DNA of 64,000 nt from an uncultured Clostridia bacterium (lineage in GTDB: Bacteria; Bacillota; Clostridia; Christensenellales; Borkfalkiaceae). The notes under the pieces were generated by a model, which was given only the letters and a program-made list of their open reading frames with translations, ran no database searches and was not told the DNA's origin. The position numbers and the translations under genes were made by a program. Positions 1 to 9,403 of this stretch are shown piece by piece. Every line of letters begins with the position of its first letter. The stretch's first letter is position 1. The stretch is taken from NCBI GenBank assembly GCA_934271255.1, contig CAKQQS010000005.1, positions 1-64,000 of the forward strand, written 5' to 3'.

Positions 1-1
1 A

Positions 2-139
2 TATGAGCACGAAATGACGGTAAACGGTAACGGCAATCCGACCAAAGACGATTTGCTTGCGGTAGCAAAGGAATTCAAACTGTCCGTTACTAAGTGTAAA
101 TCAATAATAAACGACATTGAAAAGACGTGTAACAGGTAA
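2..139 (+). CDS. HipA-like toxin kinase, C-terminal end (partial)
   Basis: The frame is open from the window edge and ends at TAA (137-139), giving the last 45 residues of a protein whose start lies outside. The segment (NGNGNPTKDDLLAVAKEF, then a K-C-K-S-I-I helix) resembles the C-terminal helical tail of HipA-family Ser/Thr kinases, the toxins of HipBA modules. The catalytic core is not visible, so the assignment rests on the tail only. The stop is 9 bases before the start of the NERD gene, so the two are probably cotranscribed. Confidence 0.5.
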   Translation, partial: YEHEMTVNGNGNPTKDDLLAVAKEFKLSVTKCKSIINDIEKTCNR

Positions 140-148
140 GGAGAAATT

Positions 149-862
149 ATGATTTTTCTTATAATAATTTCCGTAATTCTTTTTTTAATAATAATTGCTT
201 ACCTAAAACACCTGCCGACACGAGGTGAGCGTGGTGAAAATAAAGTGCGGCGAGTAATCGGTGAAACGGTTGAAAACGAGCAATACGTAATTAACGACCT
301 CATTCTTGTTAACGAAAATAAAAGTTCCCAAATCGACCATGTCGTTATAAATACGCATGGTGTTTTTGTCATAGAAACAAAAAACTATTCGGGTGAAATA
401 TATGGCTCGGAAAGTCAACGTGAATGGACACAAGTATTGTCTTATGGCAACGTTAAAAATAAACTGTACAATCCGTTAAAACAAAATGCAACTCACGTTT
501 ATAACGTCAAAAAAATTGTTGGCAATTTACCCGTTTATTCTTTGGTTGTATTTGTTCAAAATAATACGTGCCATATTGATGCTAAGGGAGTAATCTCGTT
601 ATCAGAGTTAAAAATCACGTTGCAATCGGGCGAAATGGTTTTAACTATTGAGCAAATGCAAACCGCTTATAATTTATTGTTATCAAAAAAATCGGATATT
701 TCCACAAATGAACATATACAGAATATTAAGGAACAGCAACGAAACTTAGAACGAGGAATATGTCCGCGTTGTGGAGGAAAACTAGTTAAAAGGAGCGGTA
801 AATATGGTGCATTTTGGGGTTGTTCAAATTATCCTGCCTGCAAGTTTATAAAAAAGGATTAA
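149..862 (+). CDS. NERD-domain membrane protein with C4 zinc finger
   Basis: This 237-residue protein starts with one membrane segment (residues 1-18). A NERD (nuclease-related) domain follows at about 35-150, with the typical core IDHVVINTHGVFVIETKNYSG: an Asp and a Glu-x-Lys as in restriction-like nucleases. The C-terminus (about 208-235) is a topoisomerase-type C4 zinc ribbon, CPRCGG ... GCSNYPACKF. The family's role is poorly known; DNA binding or processing is inferred. The start is supported by AAGGAG 6 bases upstream. It follows the HipA-like gene by 9 bases and ends at a strong terminator. Base composition is visibly more AT-rich than the sugar genes downstream, suggesting an accessory origin. 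Confidence 0.88.
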   Translation: MIFLIIISVILFLIIIAYLKHLPTRGERGENKVRRVIGETVENEQYVINDLILVNENKSSQIDHVVINTHGVFVIETKNYSGEIYGSESQREWTQVLSYGNVKNKLYNPLKQNATHVYNVKKIVGNLPVYSLVVFVQNNTCHIDAKGVISLSELKITLQSGEMVLTIEQMQTAYNLLLSKKSDISTNEHIQNIKEQQRNLERGICPRCGGKLVKRSGKYGAFWGCSNYPACKFIKKD

Positions 863-888
863 ATAATTAAAGAAAATTAAGACCAACG

Positions 889-918
889 AAAAAACGACTG
901 AACGTTTCAGTCGTTTTT
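889..918 (+). terminator. Rho-independent terminator after NERD gene
   Basis: A perfect 13-bp inverted repeat (AAAAACGACTGAA, loop CGT, TTCAGTCGTTTTT) lies 27 bases after the stop codon and ends in a T run. Confidence 0.9.
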
Positions 919-1125
919 AATTTCTTCAAAATTTGTTTTGTAAAGCTTTTCAAAATATCCGTATCACTAGTATTATCAAATACCGCCGTTTTTTGCTTTT
1001 GCCCCTTTTCAATACGCCGTTCAGCGCGAAAATCGTCTTTTTTGCGTATCGGAAACGCGGCTATAATCTTTAAACAATATACTTAATCGTCCAAAGCGTT
1101 CTTTTTTGCGCCCAAATCCGTAACG
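919..1125. other. Non-coding stretch, nothing recognised
   Basis: Between the NERD terminator and the GH3 fragment no credible gene or RNA is seen. It may be further eroded sequence downstream of the broken GH3 gene. Confidence 0.5.
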
Positions 1126-1545
1126 TCAAAACGCTCGCGATACATCCATTTGCCGTTTGTAAAATCGGGTATAGCCGCCGTCGCTAACAGGCAAAATACC
1201 GTCGTTCTTCAACAAAACGATACCTTCTTCGGCGGCTTTAAGAGATATTTTACGGCGTTCTTCGTCCGATAAAACGCTTTTTCTTACCTTACGGTTGCTT
1301 TCGCATTTTTCCGCAAGAGCCGGAACGGGACGATTTATGAGATCTACGTCCGCATTGTTAGCGGCAAAATGCTTAACGCACGAGCAAACGTGCTTTTTCT
1401 CGACTCCGCGGACGTATGCAGCAGCCATTCTGCCGGCAAGAATCGGGTCTTCGCTGAAATATTCAAAGTTTCTTTCGCACAGTATATAATCATATTGCAA
1501 AAGCGTCAACGCAAAATACGAGCGCAATTTCGCAAATATAGACAA
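1126..1545 (-). pseudogene. Remnant of a GH3 beta-glucosidase-like gene
   Basis: The 139-residue frame holds two separate pieces of a glycoside hydrolase family 3 enzyme. The first, about residues 24-68, contains RNFEYFSEDP and CVKHFAANNAD, hallmarks of the family's (beta/alpha)8 domain. The second, about residues 92-121, contains ERRKISLKAAEEGIVLLKND, the junction before the second domain. In an intact enzyme (700-900 residues) these are separated by about 100 residues including the catalytic Asp region; here they are nearly fused. The N-terminus and the entire C-terminal half are missing. It is therefore a decayed, internally deleted fragment and unlikely to be active. Confidence 0.8.
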
Positions 1546-1737
1546 TTAAAGCGCGCAGCCGAACGGCGACGATATACTAGTTTTAAGTCAAGACCGTTTT
1601 TTTATTTACTCGCCAAACGGTCGAAAAACTCTTTCGGGAATAGATTAAAGCGTTAAAACTATTATACCATAGATTTATATGAACTTCTTTTTTATCTCAA
1701 CTGTTGCCCTTAATAGTATAATTCACCCGAAAAACAA
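1546..1737. other. Non-coding stretch upstream of the GH3 remnant
   Basis: On the minus strand an extended -10 like TGGTATAAT sits at 1661-1669 with no good -35, followed by an 8-bp inverted repeat (GACCGTTT at 1592-1599 with AAACGGTC at 1615-1622). This could be the relic of the promoter and leader of the broken GH3 gene. No open frame is supported. Confidence 0.35.
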
Positions 1738-1769
1738 AAAAGGAGGTTGACTGCGGTCAATCTCCTTTT
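1738..1769 (-). terminator. Stem-loop at the end of operon A
   Basis: An inverted repeat AAAGGAGGTTGAC / GTCAATCTCCTTT with a TGCG loop lies about 110 bases beyond the stop of the GH28 gene. It is flanked by A-rich and T-rich ends, so it could stop transcription on either strand. It is the only stem-loop found after the operon. Confidence 0.6.
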
Positions 1770-1879
1770 CATATTTAATAAAGTTTTAAACCTTTTAACC
1801 CTTCGGCATTATTTTTACGTTAAAGTCGTTGCGGTTTTGAAAATATACCGCAATATGCAAATGCCGACTTTTATAACGG

Positions 1880-4800
1880 TCAGGGTTGGGATTTTTTGCG
1901 AATAACTATTACCGCAACGGTAAACAACGCAAGTAACGCAATCGCGCTGAAACCGCCTAAGCCCGCGCTGCAAGACGCGGAATCGTCTGTCACAGCAGTA
2001 CGAGTCAATGATACCATTGCGTCGTATAACACGCCGTATACGGCGTTTACTTCACGTTGAGTCGCTTCCGTCGGAAGCGTTTCCGCTTCCGCTATTTTCT
2101 CGGTAAGCGTCGCGTACGTTTCCGAAGTGTAGTCCTTTTTGTCAAGTCCTTTTACGAACGCAAGCAACGTATCGAGTTTCGTTCTGTCGCCCGGCTTTGG
2201 CGCAAGTTCTTTCGCGACTAACGTAAAGTCGTCGAAATACGTGTCGCAAAGCCACGTGCGAAGACCTACCCCGCTCGCTTTTATTTCGCCTATTTCACGG
2301 CTTATAACGGGCATGTCCGCCCCGTCCGTAAAGACGTAAATCCAGCCGTCCTTGATTACCGTTTTAAGCAAAACGTATTCGCCGTTATATTTAACGTTGC
2401 CGCTTACCGCAATCTTTCCGAGATAGCCCTGAGCGTTATCGAACGAATAAATCGAAACGAGGTATTCTTCCGCGCCGATAGCCTTTTCGACGTGTACGTT
2501 AAACGAAGTTATGAATCCCGACGACAATTTGCCCGTAGCGTTTACGATAACGCCCGAATTGAGTTCGCCGCCTTCTCTCATGGGCGCGATTTTAACCGAA
2601 AGGCTCATATTTGTAACAGCCACGCCTTTAAGCATCAACTTGTATTCCGTTTCCTTATCGACGTACAGACAGCCGTTTTCTACCGATACGCCGTCCTTGA
2701 CCGAATAATTAGCGAAGTTGCCGAGATAATCTTCGTCGGCGTCGAACCCTATCGCGAGTTCTTTACCGTCGATTTCGTACGCCGTGCCTTTTTCCAAAAT
2801 TAAAGACATATTGTCAAGATATACTTTGCCGTCCCCGACGTATTTGATTCCGACAGATACCTGCATATTCCGTTTAATGCCAAACTTCAATTCTTCGGCG
2901 GTAAACGTATCCGCGCCGTTCAATTCTTTTTCGGCGATTATTTCGCCCGTTACCAAATCTTTCGCGAAGGCTTTCGCGGTACCCGTCGTTAAAGCGTATT
3001 CAAACCTGAACGAGTGTTCTCCGCCGATACGGAACACGCCTTGCGACAAACTGCCGTTGCCTTGAATAAACGCGCTGTAACCGTACCCGTCAAACGCCTT
3101 TTCGGTACCTACGACGCCCGTTCTCGACCAGTAAGACGTACCCGTAACGAAGTTTTCTTCGCCGTCGAACTTAACTACTTTATCGAAGTTTGCGTTTTGC
3201 AAATCTTTCGCGCCTTCCAAATCGGCGTCCGTTATCAAGCCCGTTACTTTAATTCCGTTAAACGTACTCCAATTGCCGTATACGTTGTTTATTATCGTTA
3301 TATCTCTTATCGGGGAATAGTCGTCCGACTCTGCCGCTTCGGCAAACCCGTAAGTGCCTAAATAGTAGTTGCTGGTGCCGTAGAACGGGTTATCCGACCA
3401 GGAACCTACGTCGTTCCACGCGCCGTTCAGGTGACAATTCTCAACTCTTATATCCCTTATTTCGACTTTCGACGCGTCGTTAAAATCGGATCCCCAAGGA
3501 ATAAACGTCAAACCGTGTCCGCCGTAAATGTTACAATCTCTTATCGAAAAATTATACATCGACCTGTCGTCGGCGGTACTGCGACTGCGCCAGACGGAAA
3601 CGTCGTCTCTCGGATCGTTGGTGCATACGCACAGCGCAAGCGCGTCGTCGTTGCTGTAAGTGATAAACCTTTCCATTACGACGTCGTGAACAGCCGTGGA
3701 AAAGTCGATGCCGTCCGCATTAAGACAATTCGCTTCTTCTTCGTAAAGGTCGCGAATATACAGGCGGGACGCTTCTCTTACGTATATATGCCAGTTGTTG
3801 CTTCTTCTTATCGTAACGTCGTTTATCTCTACGTTGTTGCTACCGTAAATCGCGATAGGAATCATATGCACGTTGCTTGTGCAACCTATCGTATACTCGT
3901 TGTCCGAATAATAAACTCCGTCGACGACGCAACCGTTAGCGTCCATACTTTCAGAGCCGTTGTCGCTCATACGGATTTCTCCGCCGCCCGTGATTTTTAC
4001 GTTTTCGCAATCTTTAATAAACACGAACGGGTTGTGCATCAACGCCGAAAGTCCCCACGCTATGTCCTTGCCCATGTTGGTATGTCCCAGATATACCTGA
4101 TATTTGTAGTCCGTCAGTCTGGGCGATTGCAACAGCACCGCGCCTTTCTCGATGCAAAGTTCTACGTTGCTTTTAAGCGTTATTCCCGTAGAAACGTATC
4201 TGTTGCCGTACGTTTTGTCGCCGACCGGCAAAACGACCTTACCGCCGCCCGATTGACTTACCGCGTCTATCGCCGCTTGTATAGCCGCCGTATCGTCGGT
4301 AAACCCGTCGCCCGTCGCGTTATACGGCGCGGCGGTTACGTCTACCGTGTAATTTTTTAACGTGAACGCGTACGGATTTTGTGCAAAATCGTCGTAGTTG
4401 GTCACCAAAAATCTCTTGGATACCTTTTTGCCGTTTATCGCCGCGATGAAATACGTCGCAAGGCGAGAATCTTTGCCCTCTCTTTGGTCGAACGCCACTT
4501 CAAACGTTCCGCCCGATACTTTTGCCGTACCCAACGCCTTGACGCCTTTAAAGGACAAATCTTCAAGATAATTTTGTACGGGCGTTTCGTAAACGGTTAC
4601 AGTTTCTCCGTCGTAAATCGACGGTACGACGCCTTTAACCGTAATTTTATCGTCCGCGGCAACGCATTCCGAAACGTTGCCTATATAATCGTAATACGGG
4701 GCTTCGTGCGAAAATCTCATCTCGTCTATCGACACTTCGCCGTTGCCCGCGTTAAACGCAAAACCGAAACCGCGCAAATAACCTTTTGCCAAAGAATTGA

Positions 4801-6232
4801 CGGATAAGTTGAAATAATACGTCCGATAGTCCGATTCGGGTTCTATATCGTACTCGACGGATTTTAAGTCGTCGAACGTTTTGTCTTCGGACGTTATGAA
4901 ATAAACCTTAACCTTGTCTGCCGTCGAATTGTTTTTGATTTTAGCGACGACGGTATTCATAACGGGGAGATACGCCGAGGCAAAAGTTCCTCTGTTTACT
5001 TCAAACACGGGCGAATAAACCCCGCCGTTTACTTCGTTAAGCGTTACTTTAAGCGCGTCATCGTAAGACACCGCAGCGCCTTTACCCGTATAATATTTAA
5101 CGCTTTCGGGCGTAGAGAAACTTAAATCCACGTCGCCGAGAATATGTTCTATTTCCGTAACGGAACTCACGGGGTTTTTAAAATCGACTTTTACGTTCGC
5201 ACCCTTGAAAAACACGCTGCCCGTACCGAAACGCATATCGCCCGTACTGCGGGAAGATATTACTTTCGCAGCGTTGCCGTCTGCTTGTACGACGTACCCT
5301 TCGAGGCAGTTTTCGTCAAATACGAAACGCATTTTTACCCATTCGTTCATCGTTAAATCGAGCGTTGCCGATACGAGTTTGTTTTCGCCCGAATACAGTT
5401 CTATTTTGTTTATGAACTTATCGTAACGCAAAGATACCGAGCCCGTAGCCGTTTTGTATTCGACTATCGCGGGCGAATACCAGTTCGCGTCGAAACGGGT
5501 AATTCTCATATCGAAATCGAGCGTGTTCGCGTTGCCGATGCTCGTCAATTCGACAGCCGTGTCGTGAGTCGCAAGACGCGATATGATAACGTCGTCGCCC
5601 GATTGAGTCTTTTCCCAGCCGTCGGACGGCATTACTATAACGTCTTTCGGCTCCGCTTTTTTAAACGAATTGACTTTTCTGAAACTCGCGTTTACGTTAG
5701 ACCCGCCGAGAGTTACGTTCTTGTTGCCGACGAACGCGTCTACTCCCGAAACGGACAAAACGGGTTCTTCCGCCGCGCCTAAATACGCGTTTAAACCGCC
5801 GTCTTCTTCGACGAGCGTAACGGAAAACCATTTGTCTTTTTCTAACTGTACGGTTCCGTTTTTGAGCAGTTCGTCCCCTTTCTTCATCGTAACGGTATTA
5901 TTAAACGCGTCGAACGCGCAAATATATTTGTCCGCGCCGACAAGATAAGTTATCTGAACGGGCGAATACCAGCTGGAATCGTACGTGTTGATTCTGAAAT
6001 CGAGCGTAAGGGTATTGTCCCCTTCGCTTCTCGTAACGGATACTACCGTGCCGTGCGTCGCAAGACGAGTGTATACCGTTTCGCCGTCTTCCGTCGTTTC
6101 CGACCACCCTTGATCCGGTAACGTACATACCGCGTCGGCATTACTTTTCGTGAAACTCCACGACAAGAACATACACAGCGCGAACGCTACCGCAAAGAGT
6201 AGGATCAACGTGCTTTTTGCGTATCTTTTCAT
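1880..6232 (-). CDS. Very large secreted GH28 pectinase with C-terminal anchor
   Basis: The 1450-residue product has a signal peptide (1-33). Two tandem repeats of about 160 residues follow (about 35-195 and 200-360, each opening with a GW..T...V..RLATH.T signature), then a carbohydrate-binding-like region (about 365-510). A right-handed beta-helix begins near 640 with DGFTDDTAAIQAAID. GH28 catalytic signatures are visible: NADGID near 840, SNDDA near 861 and GHG near 905. A beta-sandwich follows, then a FIVAR-like helical bundle (about 1340-1400) and a terminal hydrophobic helix with RKKSQP, preceded by a Cys. It probably hydrolyses galacturonan or rhamnogalacturonan at the cell surface. The start has AAGGAG 7 bases upstream. 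It is the last gene of operon A. Confidence 0.87.
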   Translation of the reverse strand: MKRYAKSTLILLFAVAFALCMFLSWSFTKSNADAVCTLPDQGWSETTEDGETVYTRLATHGTVVSVTRSEGDNTLTLDFRINTYDSSWYSPVQITYLVGADKYICAFDAFNNTVTMKKGDELLKNGTVQLEKDKWFSVTLVEEDGGLNAYLGAAEEPVLSVSGVDAFVGNKNVTLGGSNVNASFRKVNSFKKAEPKDVIVMPSDGWEKTQSGDDVIISRLATHDTAVELTSIGNANTLDFDMRITRFDANWYSPAIVEYKTATGSVSLRYDKFINKIELYSGENKLVSATLDLTMNEWVKMRFVFDENCLEGYVVQADGNAAKVISSRSTGDMRFGTGSVFFKGANVKVDFKNPVSSVTEIEHILGDVDLSFSTPESVKYYTGKGAAVSYDDALKVTLNEVNGGVYSPVFEVNRGTFASAYLPVMNTVVAKIKNNSTADKVKVYFITSEDKTFDDLKSVEYDIEPESDYRTYYFNLSVNSLAKGYLRGFGFAFNAGNGEVSIDEMRFSHEAPYYDYIGNVSECVAADDKITVKGVVPSIYDGETVTVYETPVQNYLEDLSFKGVKALGTAKVSGGTFEVAFDQREGKDSRLATYFIAAINGKKVSKRFLVTNYDDFAQNPYAFTLKNYTVDVTAAPYNATGDGFTDDTAAIQAAIDAVSQSGGGKVVLPVGDKTYGNRYVSTGITLKSNVELCIEKGAVLLQSPRLTDYKYQVYLGHTNMGKDIAWGLSALMHNPFVFIKDCENVKITGGGEIRMSDNGSESMDANGCVVDGVYYSDNEYTIGCTSNVHMIPIAIYGSNNVEINDVTIRRSNNWHIYVREASRLYIRDLYEEEANCLNADGIDFSTAVHDVVMERFITYSNDDALALCVCTNDPRDDVSVWRSRSTADDRSMYNFSIRDCNIYGGHGLTFIPWGSDFNDASKVEIRDIRVENCHLNGAWNDVGSWSDNPFYGTSNYYLGTYGFAEAAESDDYSPIRDITIINNVYGNWSTFNGIKVTGLITDADLEGAKDLQNANFDKVVKFDGEENFVTGTSYWSRTGVVGTEKAFDGYGYSAFIQGNGSLSQGVFRIGGEHSFRFEYALTTGTAKAFAKDLVTGEIIAEKELNGADTFTAEELKFGIKRNMQVSVGIKYVGDGKVYLDNMSLILEKGTAYEIDGKELAIGFDADEDYLGNFANYSVKDGVSVENGCLYVDKETEYKLMLKGVAVTNMSLSVKIAPMREGGELNSGVIVNATGKLSSGFITSFNVHVEKAIGAEEYLVSIYSFDNAQGYLGKIAVSGNVKYNGEYVLLKTVIKDGWIYVFTDGADMPVISREIGEIKASGVGLRTWLCDTYFDDFTLVAKELAPKPGDRTKLDTLLAFVKGLDKKDYTSETYATLTEKIAEAETLPTEATQREVNAVYGVLYDAMVSLTRTAVTDDSASCSAGLGGFSAIALLALFTVAVIVIRKKSQP

Positions 6233-6279
6233 TCATTTTCTCCTTTTTTATTTTTTCTTTTGAAAAAAGATTATCATAT

Positions 6280-7794
6280 TTATTTCGTCGACAACACGAC
6301 GAAAGAATTAGCGGGTACTCTTACGTTTATCGCGCCGTTTTCGATCGCTATCGCTTTATCGCTCGCTATCGGTTTAACAGTACCGTCGCATTTGCTTGCC
6401 CTTACTTCGTAAACGTTCATATTTTTAGGGTAACCGACGTTATAGTTGACGAAAGATATTTTCTTTACGCCGTTAGACGTGTTGCAAACCATATAACTCC
6501 ACGATTTATCGGGAAGTCTGAACGCTATCGCGCACAACTCGTTGTCTTTGCTTATTATCGGGTATACGTCGCTGCCGACTTCCGTATATTTGGTGATAAG
6601 CGACCAGGTATAATACTGCGGACGGGCGACGTAACCGTTGTTTCTGAACTTCCAAAGCCCGAGATTCATCATCGAACTGCCGTAGTACATATCGGCGATT
6701 TCCCAGTATTTCATACTGACGCAGCCTTTGTTCGTCAAACAAATCATATACCGCGCAAGGAACAACGCTCTTTCGTAAGTGTCTATATCCGTCTGATTGC
6801 ACGGATCGACGACGTTTTTACTGCCGAACTCCGCTATGCCGAACGACCTGTTTATTTCGTCCGTCAAACTCACCATGCCTTCGCCGTAGTCGCACAACGT
6901 GCCGTTGTCGTCTTTGTCGTCGAAACGGTAAGTCGAAGCCGTGTATTTGTCGAATACTTCGCCAAGGCTCGTAACGTATTTGTTAAAGCCCATTACGTTT
7001 GAAGACGCGGTAGCGGGCCCCGAAAATTGTATTTTGTTTCTTATTCCTTCTTTTTTAAGTTTAGCGTCCACCTTTTTAACGAGTTCGACGTATTCGGTAT
7101 GACTTACCGACGCGTTTGCAGTAACGTAAGCAAGGTCGGGTTCGGGATACACGCTGAATTCGTTTACGCAAGTGTATTTTTTAACGTTTAAAACGTAGTT
7201 CAAAAGGGCGTAAACGCTTTCCGCAAACTCGTCTAATCCCGCGAACGCATTGCCGTTTTCGTCGACTAATTTGGGGGAAGTTATCCAGTTTTTGGTGTAC
7301 GGCGAAGCAAGCCACGATTTTTTGATTTTACCGTCCTGCGACTCGAACAAGGGTTGACAGCCGTAAAAACTCAAATCTACCAAAATACCGTTAGCCTGAC
7401 AAAAGTCGAGCAATCTGAACAATTGACGCATTTCCGTCGAATCGAAATCTACGTTAAGGCTGTCGTAATCGAAAACGTTATGGTCCGAGTTGTCGTTGCC
7501 CCTTTCGTACCATTCGGGGAAAACCTGCGTTCTTACGTTCTGAATGTTCATTTCCTTTACTCTGTCGTAAAGCATATCGAGTTCTTGGTCGGAAAAGCCG
7601 CTTTCGGGTTTATAAATATGCGTGTCTATCTGTGTGCCGTACCCTTGCGTTTTCTTGCCGTTATTTTCCTTTACGGACAACTCTTTGTAGCCGTCGGGAA
7701 TCGTTGCGCTAGTGATGACGTCTTTTCCGTTTTTACAAGCGGAAAAAGAGAACGTCGCCGTTATTATAAAAATAATACATAAAAGTTTTTTCAT
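6280..7794 (-). CDS. Lipoprotein TIM-barrel glycoside hydrolase (paralogue 1)
   Basis: This 504-residue product has a lipoprotein signal ending FSFSAC, so it should sit on the outer face of the membrane. The body looks like a clan-A (GH5/GH39-like) barrel. Candidate catalytic Glu residues lie in FSVYPEP near 215 (acid/base position) and in IAEFGS near 321 (nucleophile position). A small beta domain at about 420-504 closes the chain. It is clearly homologous to the next gene upstream over its whole length (shared VFPEWYERGNDNSD, LSFYGC, KNWITSPK/APK). The exact family and substrate are not recognised. It sits between that paralogue and the GH28 gene. Confidence 0.75.
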   Translation of the reverse strand: MKKLLCIIFIITATFSFSACKNGKDVITSATIPDGYKELSVKENNGKKTQGYGTQIDTHIYKPESGFSDQELDMLYDRVKEMNIQNVRTQVFPEWYERGNDNSDHNVFDYDSLNVDFDSTEMRQLFRLLDFCQANGILVDLSFYGCQPLFESQDGKIKKSWLASPYTKNWITSPKLVDENGNAFAGLDEFAESVYALLNYVLNVKKYTCVNEFSVYPEPDLAYVTANASVSHTEYVELVKKVDAKLKKEGIRNKIQFSGPATASSNVMGFNKYVTSLGEVFDKYTASTYRFDDKDDNGTLCDYGEGMVSLTDEINRSFGIAEFGSKNVVDPCNQTDIDTYERALFLARYMICLTNKGCVSMKYWEIADMYYGSSMMNLGLWKFRNNGYVARPQYYTWSLITKYTEVGSDVYPIISKDNELCAIAFRLPDKSWSYMVCNTSNGVKKISFVNYNVGYPKNMNVYEVRASKCDGTVKPIASDKAIAIENGAINVRVPANSFVVLSTK

Positions 7795-7810
7795 AATTCA
7801 CCTGTTTGAT

Positions 7811-7840
7811 TTACGCCGCTTGTTATTTGAAGCGGCGTAA
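7811..7840 (-). other. Intercistronic stem-loop between the two paralogues
   Basis: A perfect 11-bp inverted repeat, TTACGCCGCTT and AAGCGGCGTAA with an 8-base loop, lies between the stop of one hydrolase gene and the ribosome site of the next. There is no T run after it on the minus strand, so it looks like an mRNA-stabilising or processing hairpin and not a full terminator. Confidence 0.65.
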
Positions 7841-7843
7841 CGT

Positions 7844-9403
7844 TTATTTACCCGATATAACGGTAAAACTCTTTGACCTGAGCGTAACGTTCATAACGCC
7901 GTCGGACATCGTAACCTTTCGTGAAGACGTTATCGTTCTGTTCGTCGAAGGCATGGTAGAACCCGAAAGTTCGTACACGTTCATTTGTCCTTGCGACGTA
8001 CTGTGTCTGCTGACGATCGATACTTTTTTAAGTTGCGTACCGTTATTCGCTATAAGGTACGTCCATTTTCCGCTCGGCAGTCTGTACGCGGTTATACATA
8101 TATCGGCGTCGGGAGAAGTCCCCGAATACATTTCGCTGCCGAAATCCGTATATTTCGTTATGAGCGACCAACTGTAAAACTGCGGCCTTGCCTGCGCTTT
8201 GTCTTTTTCGCTTATCGTTTTCCATAACCCTAAACGCATGATATACCCGCCGTAGTTGACGTCGTTCAATACCCAGTACTTAACGTTGGTACAGCCCGCG
8301 TTGGTGTAGTTTATAAGCATTCTCGCAAGGAATATAGCCCTGTCGTAAGTGTCCGTGTCTTCCTGATTCGCGGGGTCTATAAACCTGTTCGTTCCGCATT
8401 CGCAAACGCCCCACGTGTTGTTGACTTCTTTACACGCCGTTACGTTTTGCAAAGCGTAGTTATACATCTCTTCGTTACTGTTGTCGTTGTTGAACATATA
8501 CACGGACGAAGAGTTTTTATCGTACACGCCCCGTAAATCGTTGATATACGCTTTATACCTGTCTATGTCGTTGGCGCAGTCGCCCGGCCCCGTACATTTG
8601 ATTTTGCCTACTATATCGTCTTTAAGCAATCTGTTGTACACGACTTTGTAAAACTCGACGTATTCCGCGTCGACGCAACGCCCGTTTTCGTTAAAGAACG
8701 AGCCGTTGGGTTCGGGATAAATGCTGAATTCGTAAAGACAAGTGTATTTTTTTACTTTGAGCAAATAGTTCAGGCACGCGCTGACGCTCTCGGCGTACTC
8801 TTCGTACCCCGCGAACGGATTGCCGTTTTCGTCTTTCAGTTTAGGCGCGGTTATCCAGTTCTTTTTGTAAGAATTAGCAAGCCAAGATCCTTTGATAAGT
8901 CCGTCCTGCGATTCGTAAAACCCGTTGCAACCGTAAAAACTCAAATCGACTTTTATGTTTCGCTTTTCGCAAATATCGAGCAGTTTGTACAGTTGTTGCA
9001 TTTCTATCGAATTAAAATCGACGTCGGGACTGTCGTAATCGAACGTATTATAGTCCGAGTTGTCGTTGCCCCTTTCGTACCATTCGGGAAAGATTTGCGT
9101 TCTTATCGATTGCAAATTCATATCGTCGATTCTGGCAAGCCATTCTTTCCAGTCGGCGTCCGTGTAAAAATTGCCGTACGATTCTTTGAATATGTGCGTG
9201 TCGACCTGACAGCCGTACCCTTCGGTCTTTCCCGAAGAATAGTCGCTTACGTCAAGCCGTACGTTGCCTTCGGAGACGATTACGTCGCCCGTAATGATTT
9301 CGTCTTCTTCTATCGCGGGCTCTTTTTCCGCGGGCGCGCCGCAGCCCGCAAACGCCGTTAAACACATAACCGTCAATAAAATCAACGCGAAAAATCTTTT
9401 CAT
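7844..9403 (-). CDS. Lipoprotein TIM-barrel glycoside hydrolase (paralogue 2)
   Basis: The 519-residue product begins with a lipoprotein signal (AFAGC). Its barrel matches paralogue 1, with FSIYPEP near 230 and VCECGTN near 334 as candidate catalytic Glu sites. I chose the ATG at 9403 over an upstream in-frame start at 9481. Only 9403 gives a proper signal peptide, the extra residues would be an Arg-rich stretch, and the ATG overlaps the stop of the preceding gene as ATGA, a sign of translational coupling. The tandem copies suggest gene duplication followed by specialisation on related linkages of the same glycan. Confidence 0.77.
   Translation of the reverse strand: MKRFFALILLTVMCLTAFAGCGAPAEKEPAIEEDEIITGDVIVSEGNVRLDVSDYSSGKTEGYGCQVDTHIFKESYGNFYTDADWKEWLARIDDMNLQSIRTQIFPEWYERGNDNSDYNTFDYDSPDVDFNSIEMQQLYKLLDICEKRNIKVDLSFYGCNGFYESQDGLIKGSWLANSYKKNWITAPKLKDENGNPFAGYEEYAESVSACLNYLLKVKKYTCLYEFSIYPEPNGSFFNENGRCVDAEYVEFYKVVYNRLLKDDIVGKIKCTGPGDCANDIDRYKAYINDLRGVYDKNSSSVYMFNNDNSNEEMYNYALQNVTACKEVNNTWGVCECGTNRFIDPANQEDTDTYDRAIFLARMLINYTNAGCTNVKYWVLNDVNYGGYIMRLGLWKTISEKDKAQARPQFYSWSLITKYTDFGSEMYSGTSPDADICITAYRLPSGKWTYLIANNGTQLKKVSIVSRHSTSQGQMNVYELSGSTMPSTNRTITSSRKVTMSDGVMNVTLRSKSFTVISGK

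Noticed and set aside
3431..4360. A 309-codon plus-strand frame antisense to the GH28 gene
   Set aside because: It has no ribosome site, a strange Arg/Val/Tyr-rich composition and covers the GH28 coding region; similar antisense frames opposite other genes (for example 6217-7002) arise from the codon use of the real genes.
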